Positions 41,060 to 49,364 of a stretch of DNA of 64,000 bases are shown here, in pieces; position 1 is the stretch's first letter, and each line of letters opens with the position of its first letter. Source of the stretch: Nocardioides palaemonis (GTDB lineage: Bacteria; Actinomycetota; Actinomycetes; Propionibacteriales; Nocardioidaceae); the NCBI RefSeq assembly GCF_018275325.1, contig NZ_JAGVQR010000001.1:1-64000 (forward strand), given 5' to 3'. The notes under the pieces are model-generated. The model saw only the letters and a program-made list of their open reading frames with translations. It searched no databases and was not told the origin of the DNA. The position numbers and the translations under genes were made by a program.

Positions 41060-41104
41060 GCCACCCACATTCCGGCGCTACAGGATGTGGCTCACGCACC
41101 GCTC
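41051..41104. repeat. Hairpin repeat copy 1 after the DivIVA-like gene
   Basis: Left arm 41051-41070 (GAGCGGTGAGCCACCCACAT) and right arm 41085-41104 pair with a 4-nt bulge. The left arm contains the gene's stop codon. A second copy starts 82 nt further on. Confidence 0.7.
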
Positions 41105-41132
41105 ACGAGGACGACACGCGGACGCCACCAGG

Positions 41133-41184
41133 GAGCGGTGAGCCACCCACGCTCCGAAGCTCCGGAACGTGGCTCACGCACCGC
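41133..41184. repeat. Hairpin repeat copy 2 before the AccD3-like gene end
   Basis: Repeats the arms of copy 1 (GAGCGGTGAGCCACCCAC and GTGGCTCACGCACCGC) around a different loop. The two tandem hairpins lie between convergent genes and probably terminate transcription from both sides. Confidence 0.7.
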
Positions 41185-41201
41185 CCCCGGGCCAGGGCGG
41201 C

Positions 41202-42677
41202 TCAGGCGTAGCGACGCGCCCGGCGCTCCGCAGTGCCCGGACCAGCGGCGAGCAGCGCGCTGAGCTCGTGCTCGAGGACGGCGGCGACCCGGCGGCAGAA
41301 CTCCTCGGGCTCGTCGGCGGCGTCGGGCTTCTCGGCCACGATGCGGTCGACGACGCCGCGGCGGTAGAGGTCGAGGGCGCGGACCTGCTGGGCGCGGGCC
41401 ATCTCGGCGGCGTGGTCGAGGTCGCGGTGCACGATCGCCGACGCCCCCTCGGGCGGCAGCGGGGACAGCCACGCGTGCTGGGCGGCGACCACCCGGTCGG
41501 CCGGGAGCAGGGCGAGGGCACCGCCCCCGTTGCCCTCGCCGAGCATCAGGCACAGCGTCGGGGCGTCGAGGGTGACCAGGTCGGCCAGCGACCGGGCGAT
41601 CTCGCCGGCGAGCCCGCCGTTCTCCGCGTCGGCCGACAGCGCGGCGCCCTGGGTGTCGATCACCGTGACCAGCGGCAGCCCGAGCTCGGAGGCCAGGCGC
41701 ATGCCGCGCCGGGCCTCGCGCAGCGCCTCCGGCCCCATCGGGTGGTCCGTGGTCTGGCCGCGGCGGTCCTGGCCGAGGAAGACGCACGGCGCCTCGCCGA
41801 AGCGGGCGAGCGCGATCAGCAGGCCGGGGTCCGACTCGCCCTGCCCGGTGCCGTTGAGCGGGACGACGTCGCGCGCGCCGTAGCGCAGCAGCCGCCGCAC
41901 GCCCGGACGGTCGGGGCGCCGGGAGCGGGTCACGCAGTCCCAGGTGTCGACGTCCGGCACCGGCTCCTGCCCGGGGTCGGCGACCGGCGCGACGCCCTCG
42001 CGGGCGGCCATCAGGATGCTCAGGGCCCGGTCGAGGATCTCCGCGATCTCCTCGGGCGGCAGGACCGCGTCGATGATGCCGTGCGCGTAGAGGTTCTCCG
42101 AGGTCTGCACGCCCTCGGGGAACGCCTTGCCGTAGAGCGCCTCGTAGACCCGCGGACCGAGGAACCCGACCAGCGCCCCGGGCTCCGCGACGGTGACGTG
42201 TCCCAGGGAGCCCCAGGAGGCCATCACGCCGCCGGTCGTCGGGTGGCGCAGGTAGACGAGGTAGGGCAGCCCGGCGCTGCGGTGCGCCGCGACCGCCGCG
42301 GAGATCCGGACCATCTGGACGAACGCGGGCGTGCCCTCCTGCATCCGGGTGCCGCCACTGACCGGGGCCGCGACGAGCGGCAGCCCTTCGCGGGTGGCGC
42401 GCTCGATGCCCGCGACGATCCGGTCCGCCGCGGCCCGACCGATGGAGCCGGCGAGGAAGCCGAACTCGCCCACCAGCACGCCGATCCGCCGCCCGTGGAG
42501 CCGGCCCTCGCCGGTCAGCACCGACTCGTCGACGCCCGACCGCTCGGCCGCGGCCGCCAGCTCGGCGGCGTACGCCTCGTCGACGCCGTCGCGCGAGGGT
42601 GGCACGTCCCAGGAGGCCCAGGAGCCGGGGTCGAGCACCAGGTCGATGAGGTCGTGCGCGCTGAGGCGGGTCACCAC
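41202..42677 (-). CDS. Fused acyl-CoA carboxylase carboxyltransferase (AccD3-like)
   Basis: 491-aa carboxyltransferase in which beta-type (residues about 60-230) and alpha-type (about 260-470) crotonase halves are joined. Signatures are VSGGTRMQEGTPAFVQMVRI and HPTTGGVMASWGSLGHV in the first half, and DTQGAALSADAENGGLAGEI with LMLGEGNGGGALALLPADRV in the second. The beta-subunit zinc ribbon of E. coli AccD is not evident. Length and layout match M. tuberculosis AccD3 (Rv0904c), whose substrate is not settled. Tandem GTG codons at 42677 and 42674 are alternative starts. No biotin-carrier gene is adjacent. Confidence 0.85.
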   Translation of the reverse strand: MVTRLSAHDLIDLVLDPGSWASWDVPPSRDGVDEAYAAELAAAAERSGVDESVLTGEGRLHGRRIGVLVGEFGFLAGSIGRAAADRIVAGIERATREGLPLVAAPVSGGTRMQEGTPAFVQMVRISAAVAAHRSAGLPYLVYLRHPTTGGVMASWGSLGHVTVAEPGALVGFLGPRVYEALYGKAFPEGVQTSENLYAHGIIDAVLPPEEIAEILDRALSILMAAREGVAPVADPGQEPVPDVDTWDCVTRSRRPDRPGVRRLLRYGARDVVPLNGTGQGESDPGLLIALARFGEAPCVFLGQDRRGQTTDHPMGPEALREARRGMRLASELGLPLVTVIDTQGAALSADAENGGLAGEIARSLADLVTLDAPTLCLMLGEGNGGGALALLPADRVVAAQHAWLSPLPPEGASAIVHRDLDHAAEMARAQQVRALDLYRRGVVDRIVAEKPDAADEPEEFCRRVAAVLEHELSALLAAGPGTAERRARRYA

Positions 42678-42720
42678 GCGAAGGCTAGCCAAGGGCCGCG
42701 GACGACGCAGCCGATCGATC

Positions 42721-44235
42721 TCAGGCGTCGGGCACACCGCGCGCCGGTGTCGTGGTCCCGGTGATCCAGGCGTCGAAGAAGTCGGTCAGCTCGAGGCCGG
42801 TCTCGGACTCCCAGTGCTCGAAGACCTGCTCCCGGCCGACCGAGGTGCCGTCGTGGTCGGCCAGCCAGGACCGGGCGATCCGGAAGAACTCCTCGTCGCC
42901 GAGCGCGACCCGCAGCTCGTTCCACATGAGCGCGGGCGAGTAGTAGATGTTGGACCCGCCGAACTGCTCCGGGTCGTAGTCGCCGGGCGGCCCGTAGGTG
43001 TCGCGCAGCCCCTGGTCGGCGTTGCGCGCGGCGCCGAGCGTGTTGCGCAGCGGTGCGATGTCGTGGTCGTCCTCGTAGAGCCACTGCATCAGCATCGTCA
43101 TGCCCTCGTTGAGCCAGACGTCGCGCCAGTCGTCGGGCGACACCTGGTCGCCGTACCACTGGTGGACCAGCTCGTGGGCGACCACCTGCGGCGACAGGAC
43201 GTAGTCGTTGCTGCCGAGGGTCAGCATGGTCTGGGTCTCCATCGCGCTCTGCGAGTCGGTCACGACCATGCCGAGCGTGTCGAAGGGGTAGGGCCCCAGC
43301 CGCGCCTCGATCCAGTCGACGGTCGCGGCCGCGGTCCGGAGCTCGTCGAGGTGCTGCACCATCCCCCGCGGCGTCCAGTAGTCGACGCGCAGGCCGTCCT
43401 CGGTGGTGTTGCTGCGGTGGGCGTAGTCGCCGATGGCGAGGGTGACGAGGTACGACGACGCCGGCTCGGTGAGCTGCCACGACGTGGTGGTGGTGCCGTC
43501 CTCGGTGCCGAGTGCGGTGAGCCGGCCGTTGGAGATCCCGATCCACGGCGCCGGGACGTGGACGGTCACGTCGTAGAGCGCCTTGTCGGACGGCTGGTCG
43601 TTGACCGGGTACCAGGTGAACGCGCCGTAGGGCTCCTGCATCGTCCAGACCGCGCCGGAGTCGGTGACGGTGAACCCGGTGGTCGAGAAGTCGCCGCGCG
43701 TCGTCGGCGCCGGGGTCGGGCGAGGCGTGCCGACGTAGTCGAGGGAGAGCTCGTAGCGCCGGTCCGCACGCACCGCCGCCCGGACGACGAGGTCCTTGCC
43801 GCGACGGGCGAATCGCACCGGCTCGCCGTCGAGGCGGACGTCGCCGACGGTGAGCCCCTGGCCCAGGTCGAGCTGGAAGGCGCGGGCGCGGCGGGTGGCG
43901 CGGAAGGTGACGACGGCGTGGGCGTCGAGGCGGCGGTCGTCGGGGGACCAGGTGAGGTCGAGGTCGTAGAGCAGCGCGTCGACGCGCGGGTCGCCGACGT
44001 CGGGGTAGACGCTGTCCTCGCGCGGCGTGGACAGGGCCAGGTCGAGGTCCTGCTCGACCGGGTCGGAGACCGGCGCGGGCGAGGAGCCGAGGGAGCCCTC
44101 GTCGTCGGGCCGGGCGGTGCCGCCCGGGCGGAGGTCACCGGGGTCCGGCGCGGTCCCCGAGCAGCCGGACAGCAGCCCCGCGACCACCAGGCCGACCGCC
44201 GCTGCGGCCCGCCGGTGGTGGCGGGGCGGTCTCAC
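42721..44235 (-). CDS. M1-family metallopeptidase lipoprotein
   Basis: 504-aa exported zinc aminopeptidase-like protein. The lipobox LLSGC lies near residue 25, followed by a Pro/Asp-rich linker. The gluzincin motif VVAHELVHQWYGDQV with DVWLNEGMTMLM downstream gives HEXXH-E around residue 350. The exopeptidase motif appears as ESQSAMET-like SQSAMETQTML instead of GAMEN, so the specificity may differ from classical M1 aminopeptidases. GTG 44235 overlaps the stop of the ECF sigma factor gene (GTGA), tying the peptidase to that regulator. Confidence 0.9.
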   Translation of the reverse strand: MRPPRHHRRAAAAVGLVVAGLLSGCSGTAPDPGDLRPGGTARPDDEGSLGSSPAPVSDPVEQDLDLALSTPREDSVYPDVGDPRVDALLYDLDLTWSPDDRRLDAHAVVTFRATRRARAFQLDLGQGLTVGDVRLDGEPVRFARRGKDLVVRAAVRADRRYELSLDYVGTPRPTPAPTTRGDFSTTGFTVTDSGAVWTMQEPYGAFTWYPVNDQPSDKALYDVTVHVPAPWIGISNGRLTALGTEDGTTTTSWQLTEPASSYLVTLAIGDYAHRSNTTEDGLRVDYWTPRGMVQHLDELRTAAATVDWIEARLGPYPFDTLGMVVTDSQSAMETQTMLTLGSNDYVLSPQVVAHELVHQWYGDQVSPDDWRDVWLNEGMTMLMQWLYEDDHDIAPLRNTLGAARNADQGLRDTYGPPGDYDPEQFGGSNIYYSPALMWNELRVALGDEEFFRIARSWLADHDGTSVGREQVFEHWESETGLELTDFFDAWITGTTTPARGVPDA

Positions 44236-44810
44236 CGCTCGCCCCGCAGCAGCGGCCGCGCGAGCTTGCGGCCGTGGTGGATCTGCGCCTTCACCGTGCC
44301 GAGCGGGGCGTCGACCAGCGCGGCGATCTCGTCGTAGGGCAGGCCGTAGACGTCGCGCAGCAGGAGCGGCTCGACGTACTGCGGGTGGTCGCGCTCGATG
44401 CTGTCCATCGCCTCGAGCAGGTCGAGGCGGGTGCCGGCGATCACCGACGTGGTGCGCGGGTCGGGGCGGTCGTGCGCGCCGTCCTCGAAGTCGGTCGGGG
44501 TGGCGAGGTTCTTCAGCCGGCGGTAGGTCGTGCGGGCGCTGTTGACCGCGACCACGTGCAGCCACGTCGTGAAGCGTCCGCGACCGCCCCAGCCGCCGAT
44601 CCGGGTGGCGATGTTGAGCATGGCCTCCTGGCACGCGTCCTCGGCGTCGGAGGAGTACGGCAGCACGCCGCGGCAGATGTTCAGCACCCGCGGACGCACC
44701 TCCCCGAGCAGCGTCTCGAGCGCGTCGCGGTCACCCTCCTGGGCGCGCCGCGCCAGGTCGTCGATGTCGTCGGGCGCCAACGCGGCCCCGCGGTCCCCAG
44801 GATTGCTCAC
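44232..44810 (-). CDS. ECF-family RNA polymerase sigma factor
   Basis: 192-aa sigma-70-family protein, GTG 44810. Region 2 includes LPYSSDAEDACQEAMLNIAT and GRGRFTTWLHVVAVNSARTT. Region 4 includes YVEPLLLRDVYGLPYDEIAA and APLGTVKAQIHHGRKLARPL. There is no zinc-finger anti-sigma gene next to it; the overlapping downstream gene is a peptidase lipoprotein and the divergent neighbour, 20 nt away, is a membrane Ser/Thr kinase. That layout suggests control by phosphorylation or by the kinase's sensor rather than a classical anti-sigma factor (inference). Confidence 0.9.
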   Translation of the reverse strand: MSNPGDRGAALAPDDIDDLARRAQEGDRDALETLLGEVRPRVLNICRGVLPYSSDAEDACQEAMLNIATRIGGWGGRGRFTTWLHVVAVNSARTTYRRLKNLATPTDFEDGAHDRPDPRTTSVIAGTRLDLLEAMDSIERDHPQYVEPLLLRDVYGLPYDEIAALVDAPLGTVKAQIHHGRKLARPLLRGER

Positions 44811-44830
44811 GTCTGCACGATAATGCCCGG
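44811..44830. promoter_or_regulatory. 20-bp divergent promoter between ECF sigma and kinase genes
   Basis: Only 20 nt separate the two GTG start codons. GATAAT (44819-44824) lies 7 nt before the kinase GTG, the position of a -10 element for a leaderless transcript. The sequence on the other strand (CATTATCG) may serve the sigma gene. Both promoters must overlap. Confidence 0.55.
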
Positions 44831-46288
44831 GTGTCCGCTCCCACTCGTCTCGGTCGGTACCCGGTGCGCCGTCGCATCGGGTCGGGAGCCTTCGCGACCG
44901 TCTGGCTGGCCCACGACGAGCACCTCGACTCGCCGGTGGCGATCAAGGTGCTGGCCGACAACTGGACCGGCGACCTGCACACCCGCCAGCGCTTCCTCGA
45001 GGAGGGGCGCTTCCTGCGCAAGGTCGAGTCGCCCCACGTCGTGACCGTCTACGACGCCGGCGAGCTCGACGACGAGCGCCCCTACCTGGTGATGGCCTAC
45101 GCCGACCAGGGCACGCTGGCCGACCGGCTCGAGGCCGGGCCGCTGTCGACCGGCCAGGCGCTGTCGGTGCTCAGCCAGGTGGCCGAGGGCCTCGTGGCGC
45201 TCCACGACCGCGGCGTGCTGCACCGTGACGTCAAGCCCGCCAACGTGCTGTTCCGCACCGTCGAGACAGCCCGCGGCGCCCGGGTCCTCGCGATGCTCGG
45301 CGACCTCGGGCTCGGCAAGGCGATGGACATGTCGTCGCGCCTGACCATGGTCGGCGGCACCCCGACCTACGTCGCCCCCGAGCAGGCGCTCGGCGAGGCG
45401 CTCGACCCGCGCGCCGACCAGTTCTCGCTCGCCGCCCTCGCGTACCTGCTGCTCGCCGGTCGCCAGCCCTTCCAGCACACCACGCTGGCCGCCGCCGAGG
45501 ACCCGGCCCCGCCCCCGCCGATGGAGGTCGACAGCCCCGAGGCCGAGGCCGTGGTGCTGCGCGGGCTGGCCAAGGACCGCGAGGACCGCTTCCCCGACGT
45601 CGCCGCCTTCATCGACGCGCTGGTGGCGGCCCACGACGGCCGCGTCGACGACGCGCCGGTCGCCTGGACGCCCGTCGACGCCGAGCTCACCCAGGCCACG
45701 CGTCGCCCCGGCTCGACCGCGGGGACCGGCGAGCTGGTGCCGTCGGAGCCCGATCGCCCGCGCCGGGCGGTGCCGTGGCTGGTGGCCGCGGTGCTGGCGC
45801 TGGCCGTCGGCGCGACGTCCGGGTGGGCCGTGGAGCGCGCCTCCACCTCCGAGCGGACCCTGGAGGACAGCACCGGCAGCATCGAGGTGACCGTGCCGGA
45901 GGCCTGGACCGCGCAGGTCGACCCGGAGCAGTGGGCACCCCTCGACGACGACGTCCAGCAGCCGGCGATCGGTGCGGGCTCGCGCAGCGGCTGGAACACC
46001 TCCGCCGAGGCCGCGCCCGGGGTCTTCGTCGGGATCCTCCCGGGCGACAAGCTCCCGACGCGGGTCCCGCAGCACCCCGACTGCGACAACGTGGGCGGCG
46101 ACATCCTCGACCAGATCGACGGGGACGACTCGGTGACGGTCTTCTTCACCGGCTGCGACGGCACCGACGTCATCGCCGAGCGGGTGGTGCGCGCGACGTC
46201 CAACCGGCTGCTGTGGGTGCAGGTGCGCAGCAACGACCGTCCCGAGGCCAACCAGGTCCTCGACTCGGTCAGCACCATCGGCTACTGA
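44831..46288 (+). CDS. Membrane serine/threonine protein kinase with extracytoplasmic sensor domain
   Basis: 485-aa PknB-type kinase. The kinase domain (about 6-270) has IGSGAFATVWLAHDEH, the Lys in PVAIKVLADNW, the catalytic loop VLHRDVKPANVLF and DLGLGKAMD in place of DFG. GTPTYVAPEQAL is the activation-segment end. A transmembrane helix (WLVAAVLALAVGATSGWAV, about 318-336) leads to a C-terminal extracytoplasmic domain of about 140 residues beginning GSIEVTVPEAWTAQV and containing two Cys (in DCDN and GCDG) that may form a disulfide. GTG 44831 looks leaderless. Divergent from the ECF sigma gene. Confidence 0.9.
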   Translation: MSAPTRLGRYPVRRRIGSGAFATVWLAHDEHLDSPVAIKVLADNWTGDLHTRQRFLEEGRFLRKVESPHVVTVYDAGELDDERPYLVMAYADQGTLADRLEAGPLSTGQALSVLSQVAEGLVALHDRGVLHRDVKPANVLFRTVETARGARVLAMLGDLGLGKAMDMSSRLTMVGGTPTYVAPEQALGEALDPRADQFSLAALAYLLLAGRQPFQHTTLAAAEDPAPPPPMEVDSPEAEAVVLRGLAKDREDRFPDVAAFIDALVAAHDGRVDDAPVAWTPVDAELTQATRRPGSTAGTGELVPSEPDRPRRAVPWLVAAVLALAVGATSGWAVERASTSERTLEDSTGSIEVTVPEAWTAQVDPEQWAPLDDDVQQPAIGAGSRSGWNTSAEAAPGVFVGILPGDKLPTRVPQHPDCDNVGGDILDQIDGDDSVTVFFTGCDGTDVIAERVVRATSNRLLWVQVRSNDRPEANQVLDSVSTIGY

Positions 46289-46310
46289 CGCCCGCTCACC
46301 GACGTCCGGC

Positions 46311-46943
46311 TCAGCCCAGACGGGTCCCAGCGGCGATCCGCCCGATGAGCTCGGCCATCCCGTCCTGGTCGCGCGCGCGGCCGCTGACCGCGATCTCGAC
46401 CTGGGCGTTGTCGGATCCGGTCAGGTCGAGCCAGGTGAGGTAGCCGTGGCGCAGGTGGTTGCTGGCGACGTAGCTGTAGTGGAGGGTGGCGTCGGTCCGG
46501 CCGAGCACGCGGACGGCCTGCTCGTCCTCCTCGAGCTCGTCGATGCGCCGGTCGAGCGTCCAGGCGATGGACCGGCGGTTGCTCAGGACCTGCTCGACGC
46601 GCACCAGGTAGCCGAAGGACGGCTGGTCCGGCGGTCGCCACTGCCACTCGTTGAGCGAGTTCTCCGAGAACCGCCAGCCGCGCGGGGTCGGGAGCGACAT
46701 CCGGAAGTCGCCGGCGCCGACGACCTGTCGTACGAGGGGCAGCGAACCGTCCAGCGGCGCGAAGTCGGGGTCCGGGAGGAGGTCCGGGACGGGGTCCACC
46801 GGCAGGCTCGGCGACTGCGCCGCGACGGGTGCGGCCGTACCTCCGTCGGTGGGGTGCTCGGCCAGGGCGAGCGAGACGGCGAAGCCGCCCACGATCCCGG
46901 CGGCGACCAGCACCGCCAGCACGACCGGCCCCCGCCACCTCAC
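46311..46943 (-). CDS. Membrane-anchored extracytoplasmic protein, paralogue A
   Basis: 210-aa protein with an N-terminal transmembrane anchor (VVLAVLVAAGIVGGFAVSLAL), a Pro-rich spacer (about 35-75) and an exported domain of about 130 residues starting GDFRMSLPTPRGWRF. It is a clear paralogue of the next gene: both share xWRGP(V/A)VL at the start, FxxxxPxPxGW, NEWxW, RVEQ/RIEQ, RWLDL-type and VEIxVxGRxxDxxGxAxLIxRxAxG. Function unknown. The fold may be related to PsbP/Mog1-like lipoprotein domains such as LpqN (weak inference). GTG 46943. Confidence 0.8.
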   Translation of the reverse strand: MRWRGPVVLAVLVAAGIVGGFAVSLALAEHPTDGGTAAPVAAQSPSLPVDPVPDLLPDPDFAPLDGSLPLVRQVVGAGDFRMSLPTPRGWRFSENSLNEWQWRPPDQPSFGYLVRVEQVLSNRRSIAWTLDRRIDELEEDEQAVRVLGRTDATLHYSYVASNHLRHGYLTWLDLTGSDNAQVEIAVSGRARDQDGMAELIGRIAAGTRLG

Positions 46944-46953
46944 GGGGCCGACT

Positions 46954-47607
46954 CTAGGGCACGACGGAGCCGGTGGCGCCGCGCATGCCGCCGGCCACGC
47001 GGGCGATCAGGTCCGCCGCGCCCTCCTTGTCCTCCTCGCGCCCGTGCACCACGATCTCGACGTCGGCCTGGCCGCTGGCGTCGAGGTCGAGCCAGCGCAT
47101 GAAGCTGTGGCGGAACGTGTCCTCGTTGCTGCGGTAGGTGTACTCCAGCGACGAGCTCTGGCGGTCGAGGATCTGGACGTCGTCCTGCTCGTCGAGCAGC
47201 CGCTCGACGCGGATGTCGATCGCGTCCTCGATGGTGATGTCCTGGCTGTCGATCTGCTCGATGCGCATGACGTACGTGTTGTTCGACGTGCCGGGCTGCT
47301 TCCACTTCCACTCGTTGGTGGCGTTGGCGTTGGTGCTCCAGCCCTTCGGTGCGGGGAAGGTGATCTCGAACTTCCCCGTCCCGACCGTGGCGGGCACCAT
47401 GGGGATGCCGGGCTCGAGGGGCGGGTCGTCGGGGTCGGGACGATAGGGGCGCTCGGCCTCGACCGGCATCTCGGGCCCGTCGGCCGCGACCGGGGACGCC
47501 GCGCCGCGGCCGATCGTGGCGTCGCGGGTCTGTGCGGACGCGGCCCAGCCGCCCCCGGCCCCGATCGCCAGGAGCGCCACCAGCACTGCGGGCCCCCGCC
47601 ACTCCAC
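46954..47607 (-). CDS. Membrane-anchored extracytoplasmic protein, paralogue B
   Basis: 217-aa protein, tandem paralogue of the preceding one and 10 nt upstream of it in the same operon. N-terminal helix (AVLVALLAIGAGGGWAASA), charged Pro-rich spacer, then a domain with GKFEITFPAPKGWSTNANAT, NEWKWKQPG, YVMRIEQIDSQDITIEDAID and RWLDLDASGQADVEIVVHGR. No lipobox Cys is present in either copy. It lies convergent to the kinase gene and divergent from the amidohydrolase. No function is assigned. Confidence 0.8.
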   Translation of the reverse strand: MEWRGPAVLVALLAIGAGGGWAASAQTRDATIGRGAASPVAADGPEMPVEAERPYRPDPDDPPLEPGIPMVPATVGTGKFEITFPAPKGWSTNANATNEWKWKQPGTSNNTYVMRIEQIDSQDITIEDAIDIRVERLLDEQDDVQILDRQSSSLEYTYRSNEDTFRHSFMRWLDLDASGQADVEIVVHGREEDKEGAADLIARVAGGMRGATGSVVP

Positions 47608-47668
47608 GAGGACAACCTACCGGTGGGTGGCGCGCGGGCCGTCGTCCCGCACCTCCTACGGTGACCCC

Positions 47669-49159
47669 ATGCTGCTGCGCGACGCCCGCCTCGTGGCCCT
47701 CACCGGCCCCGCCCCCGGCCGCACCGACGTACGCGTGGGCGACGGCCGCGTCGTGGAGGTCGGCCCGGGGCTGTCCCCGCGACCGGGCGAGCCGGCCTAC
47801 GACCTCGACGGCGGCTGGCTGATGCCCGGGCTCTGGGACCAGCACGTCCACCTCGGGCAGTGGACGCTCGCGTCGGCGCGGCTCGACCTCGGGCCCGCGC
47901 GCTCGTCGGCCGAGGCGGTCGCGATGGTGCGCGAGCGCCTCGAGCAGTGGCCCGACGTCCCGGTCATCGGCTGGGGGCACCGCCCGACCGCGTGGCCGGA
48001 GGTCCCGGTCGTCTCCGACCTCGACGCGATCGGGACCGACCAGCCGATCGTGCTGATCGCCGGCGACGGGCACCACGGCTGGCTCAACACCGTCGCGCTC
48101 CACGTGCTGGCGCTGCCGACCCGCGAGGACGTGGTCAGCGAGGCCGAGTGGTTCATGGCCTACGGCCGGCTCGCGACCGTCCTCGGCACCGACGGCACCG
48201 GCCCCGACGCCTACCGCCGCTCGATGGAGGCCGCGGTCGCCCAGGGCGTCGTCGGGCTGGTCGACCTCGAGTTCAGCGGCGGCGTCGCCGACTGGGTGGA
48301 GCGCTGGTCCGAGGGCGCCGACCTGCTGCGGATCCGGCACGCCTGCTACGCCGACGGGCTCGACGACGTGCTCGCCCGCGGCCTGCGCTCGGGCGACCCG
48401 CTCGCCGACGACCCGAGGCTGACCATGGGCCCGCTCAAGATCATCAGCGACGGCTCGCTCAACACCCGCACCGCGTGGTGCTGCGAGCCCTACGCCGAGA
48501 AGGCGGTCGCCGGGTTCGAGGAGGGCCAGCCCAACCAGACCCCCGAGGAGCTGCGCGCCCTGCTCGCCCGGGCGACGGCCGGCGGCCTGGACGTCGCGGT
48601 CCACGCGATCGGCGACCGCGCCGTCACCGAGGCGCTCGCCGCCTTCGGCGACACGGGTGCCCACGGCGGCATCGAGCACGTGCAGCTCACGACCCGCGAC
48701 GACGTACGCCGGATGGCCGCGCTCGGCGTCCGCGCGAGCGTCCAGCCCGCCCACCTGCTCGACGACCGCGACGTCACCGAGCGCCTCTGGCCCGGCCGCG
48801 CCGAGCGCTGCTTCCCGCTGCGCTGGATGCTCGACGACGGGGTCGAGGTGGTGCTCGGCTCCGACGCGCCGGTGTCGCCGCTGGACCCGTGGCTGGCGAT
48901 CGCCGTCGCGGTGCACCGCTCGGGTGACGACCGCGAGCCGTGGCACCCCGAGCAGTCGCTCACCGCCCGCGAGGCGCTCGCCGCCTCCACCGACGGTTGG
49001 GGCACCGTCGCCGTCGGTCACCCCGCCGACCTGGTCTGGCTCGACGCCGACCCGCTCGCCGGCGCCTCCGACCGCGACCACGCCGCCGTCCTCCGCGGCT
49101 TCGCCGACCACGTCCGCGCCGTCTGGGTGGCGGGGAAGCGGGTCCACGTCGCTGGTTGA
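47669..49159 (+). CDS. YtcJ-like metal-dependent amidohydrolase
   Basis: 496-aa amidohydrolase-3 family hydrolase. The HxH metal motif is in WDQHVHLGQW (His59, His61). GDGHHGWLNT, GPLKIISDGSLNTRTAW, VHAIGDRAVTEALAAF and GSDAPVSPLDPWLAI carry the other expected metal and catalytic residues. Residues 1-45 and the C-terminus build the small beta-sandwich. Relatives hydrolyse amides or N-acyl amino acids, but most are uncharacterised. ATG 47669. A repeat-rich intergenic region follows the stop. Confidence 0.9.
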   Translation: MLLRDARLVALTGPAPGRTDVRVGDGRVVEVGPGLSPRPGEPAYDLDGGWLMPGLWDQHVHLGQWTLASARLDLGPARSSAEAVAMVRERLEQWPDVPVIGWGHRPTAWPEVPVVSDLDAIGTDQPIVLIAGDGHHGWLNTVALHVLALPTREDVVSEAEWFMAYGRLATVLGTDGTGPDAYRRSMEAAVAQGVVGLVDLEFSGGVADWVERWSEGADLLRIRHACYADGLDDVLARGLRSGDPLADDPRLTMGPLKIISDGSLNTRTAWCCEPYAEKAVAGFEEGQPNQTPEELRALLARATAGGLDVAVHAIGDRAVTEALAAFGDTGAHGGIEHVQLTTRDDVRRMAALGVRASVQPAHLLDDRDVTERLWPGRAERCFPLRWMLDDGVEVVLGSDAPVSPLDPWLAIAVAVHRSGDDREPWHPEQSLTAREALAASTDGWGTVAVGHPADLVWLDADPLAGASDRDHAAVLRGFADHVRAVWVAGKRVHVAG

Positions 49160-49344
49160 GCGGACACACGTCCGCTCGGGTGGGTCCGTGGTCGCTGGTC
49201 GCCCGGTATGGGGGAGGTTGAGCGTCCACAGGTCCGCTCGAGCACGTTCGTCGACGCTGGGCGACCTTCGTCGACGCTAGGCGACCTTCGTTGACGCTAG
49301 GCGCACGCTATGACGTGCGTCGAGCGCCCACAGGTCCGCTCGAG
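49155..49344. repeat. Repeat cluster after the amidohydrolase gene
   Basis: Contains GGTTGAGCGGAC with GTCCGCTC (from 49157), two copies of CACAGGTCCGCTCGAGCA (first near 49226, second near 49330), three tandem 20-bp units (49247-49306, unit TTCGTCGACGCTGGGCGACC) and an inverted repeat (49292-49326) matching 32132-32168. No gene is seen in 49160-49364. It lies between convergent genes. Confidence 0.75.
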
Positions 49345-49364
49345 CAGCTTCGACGACGGCCGGA

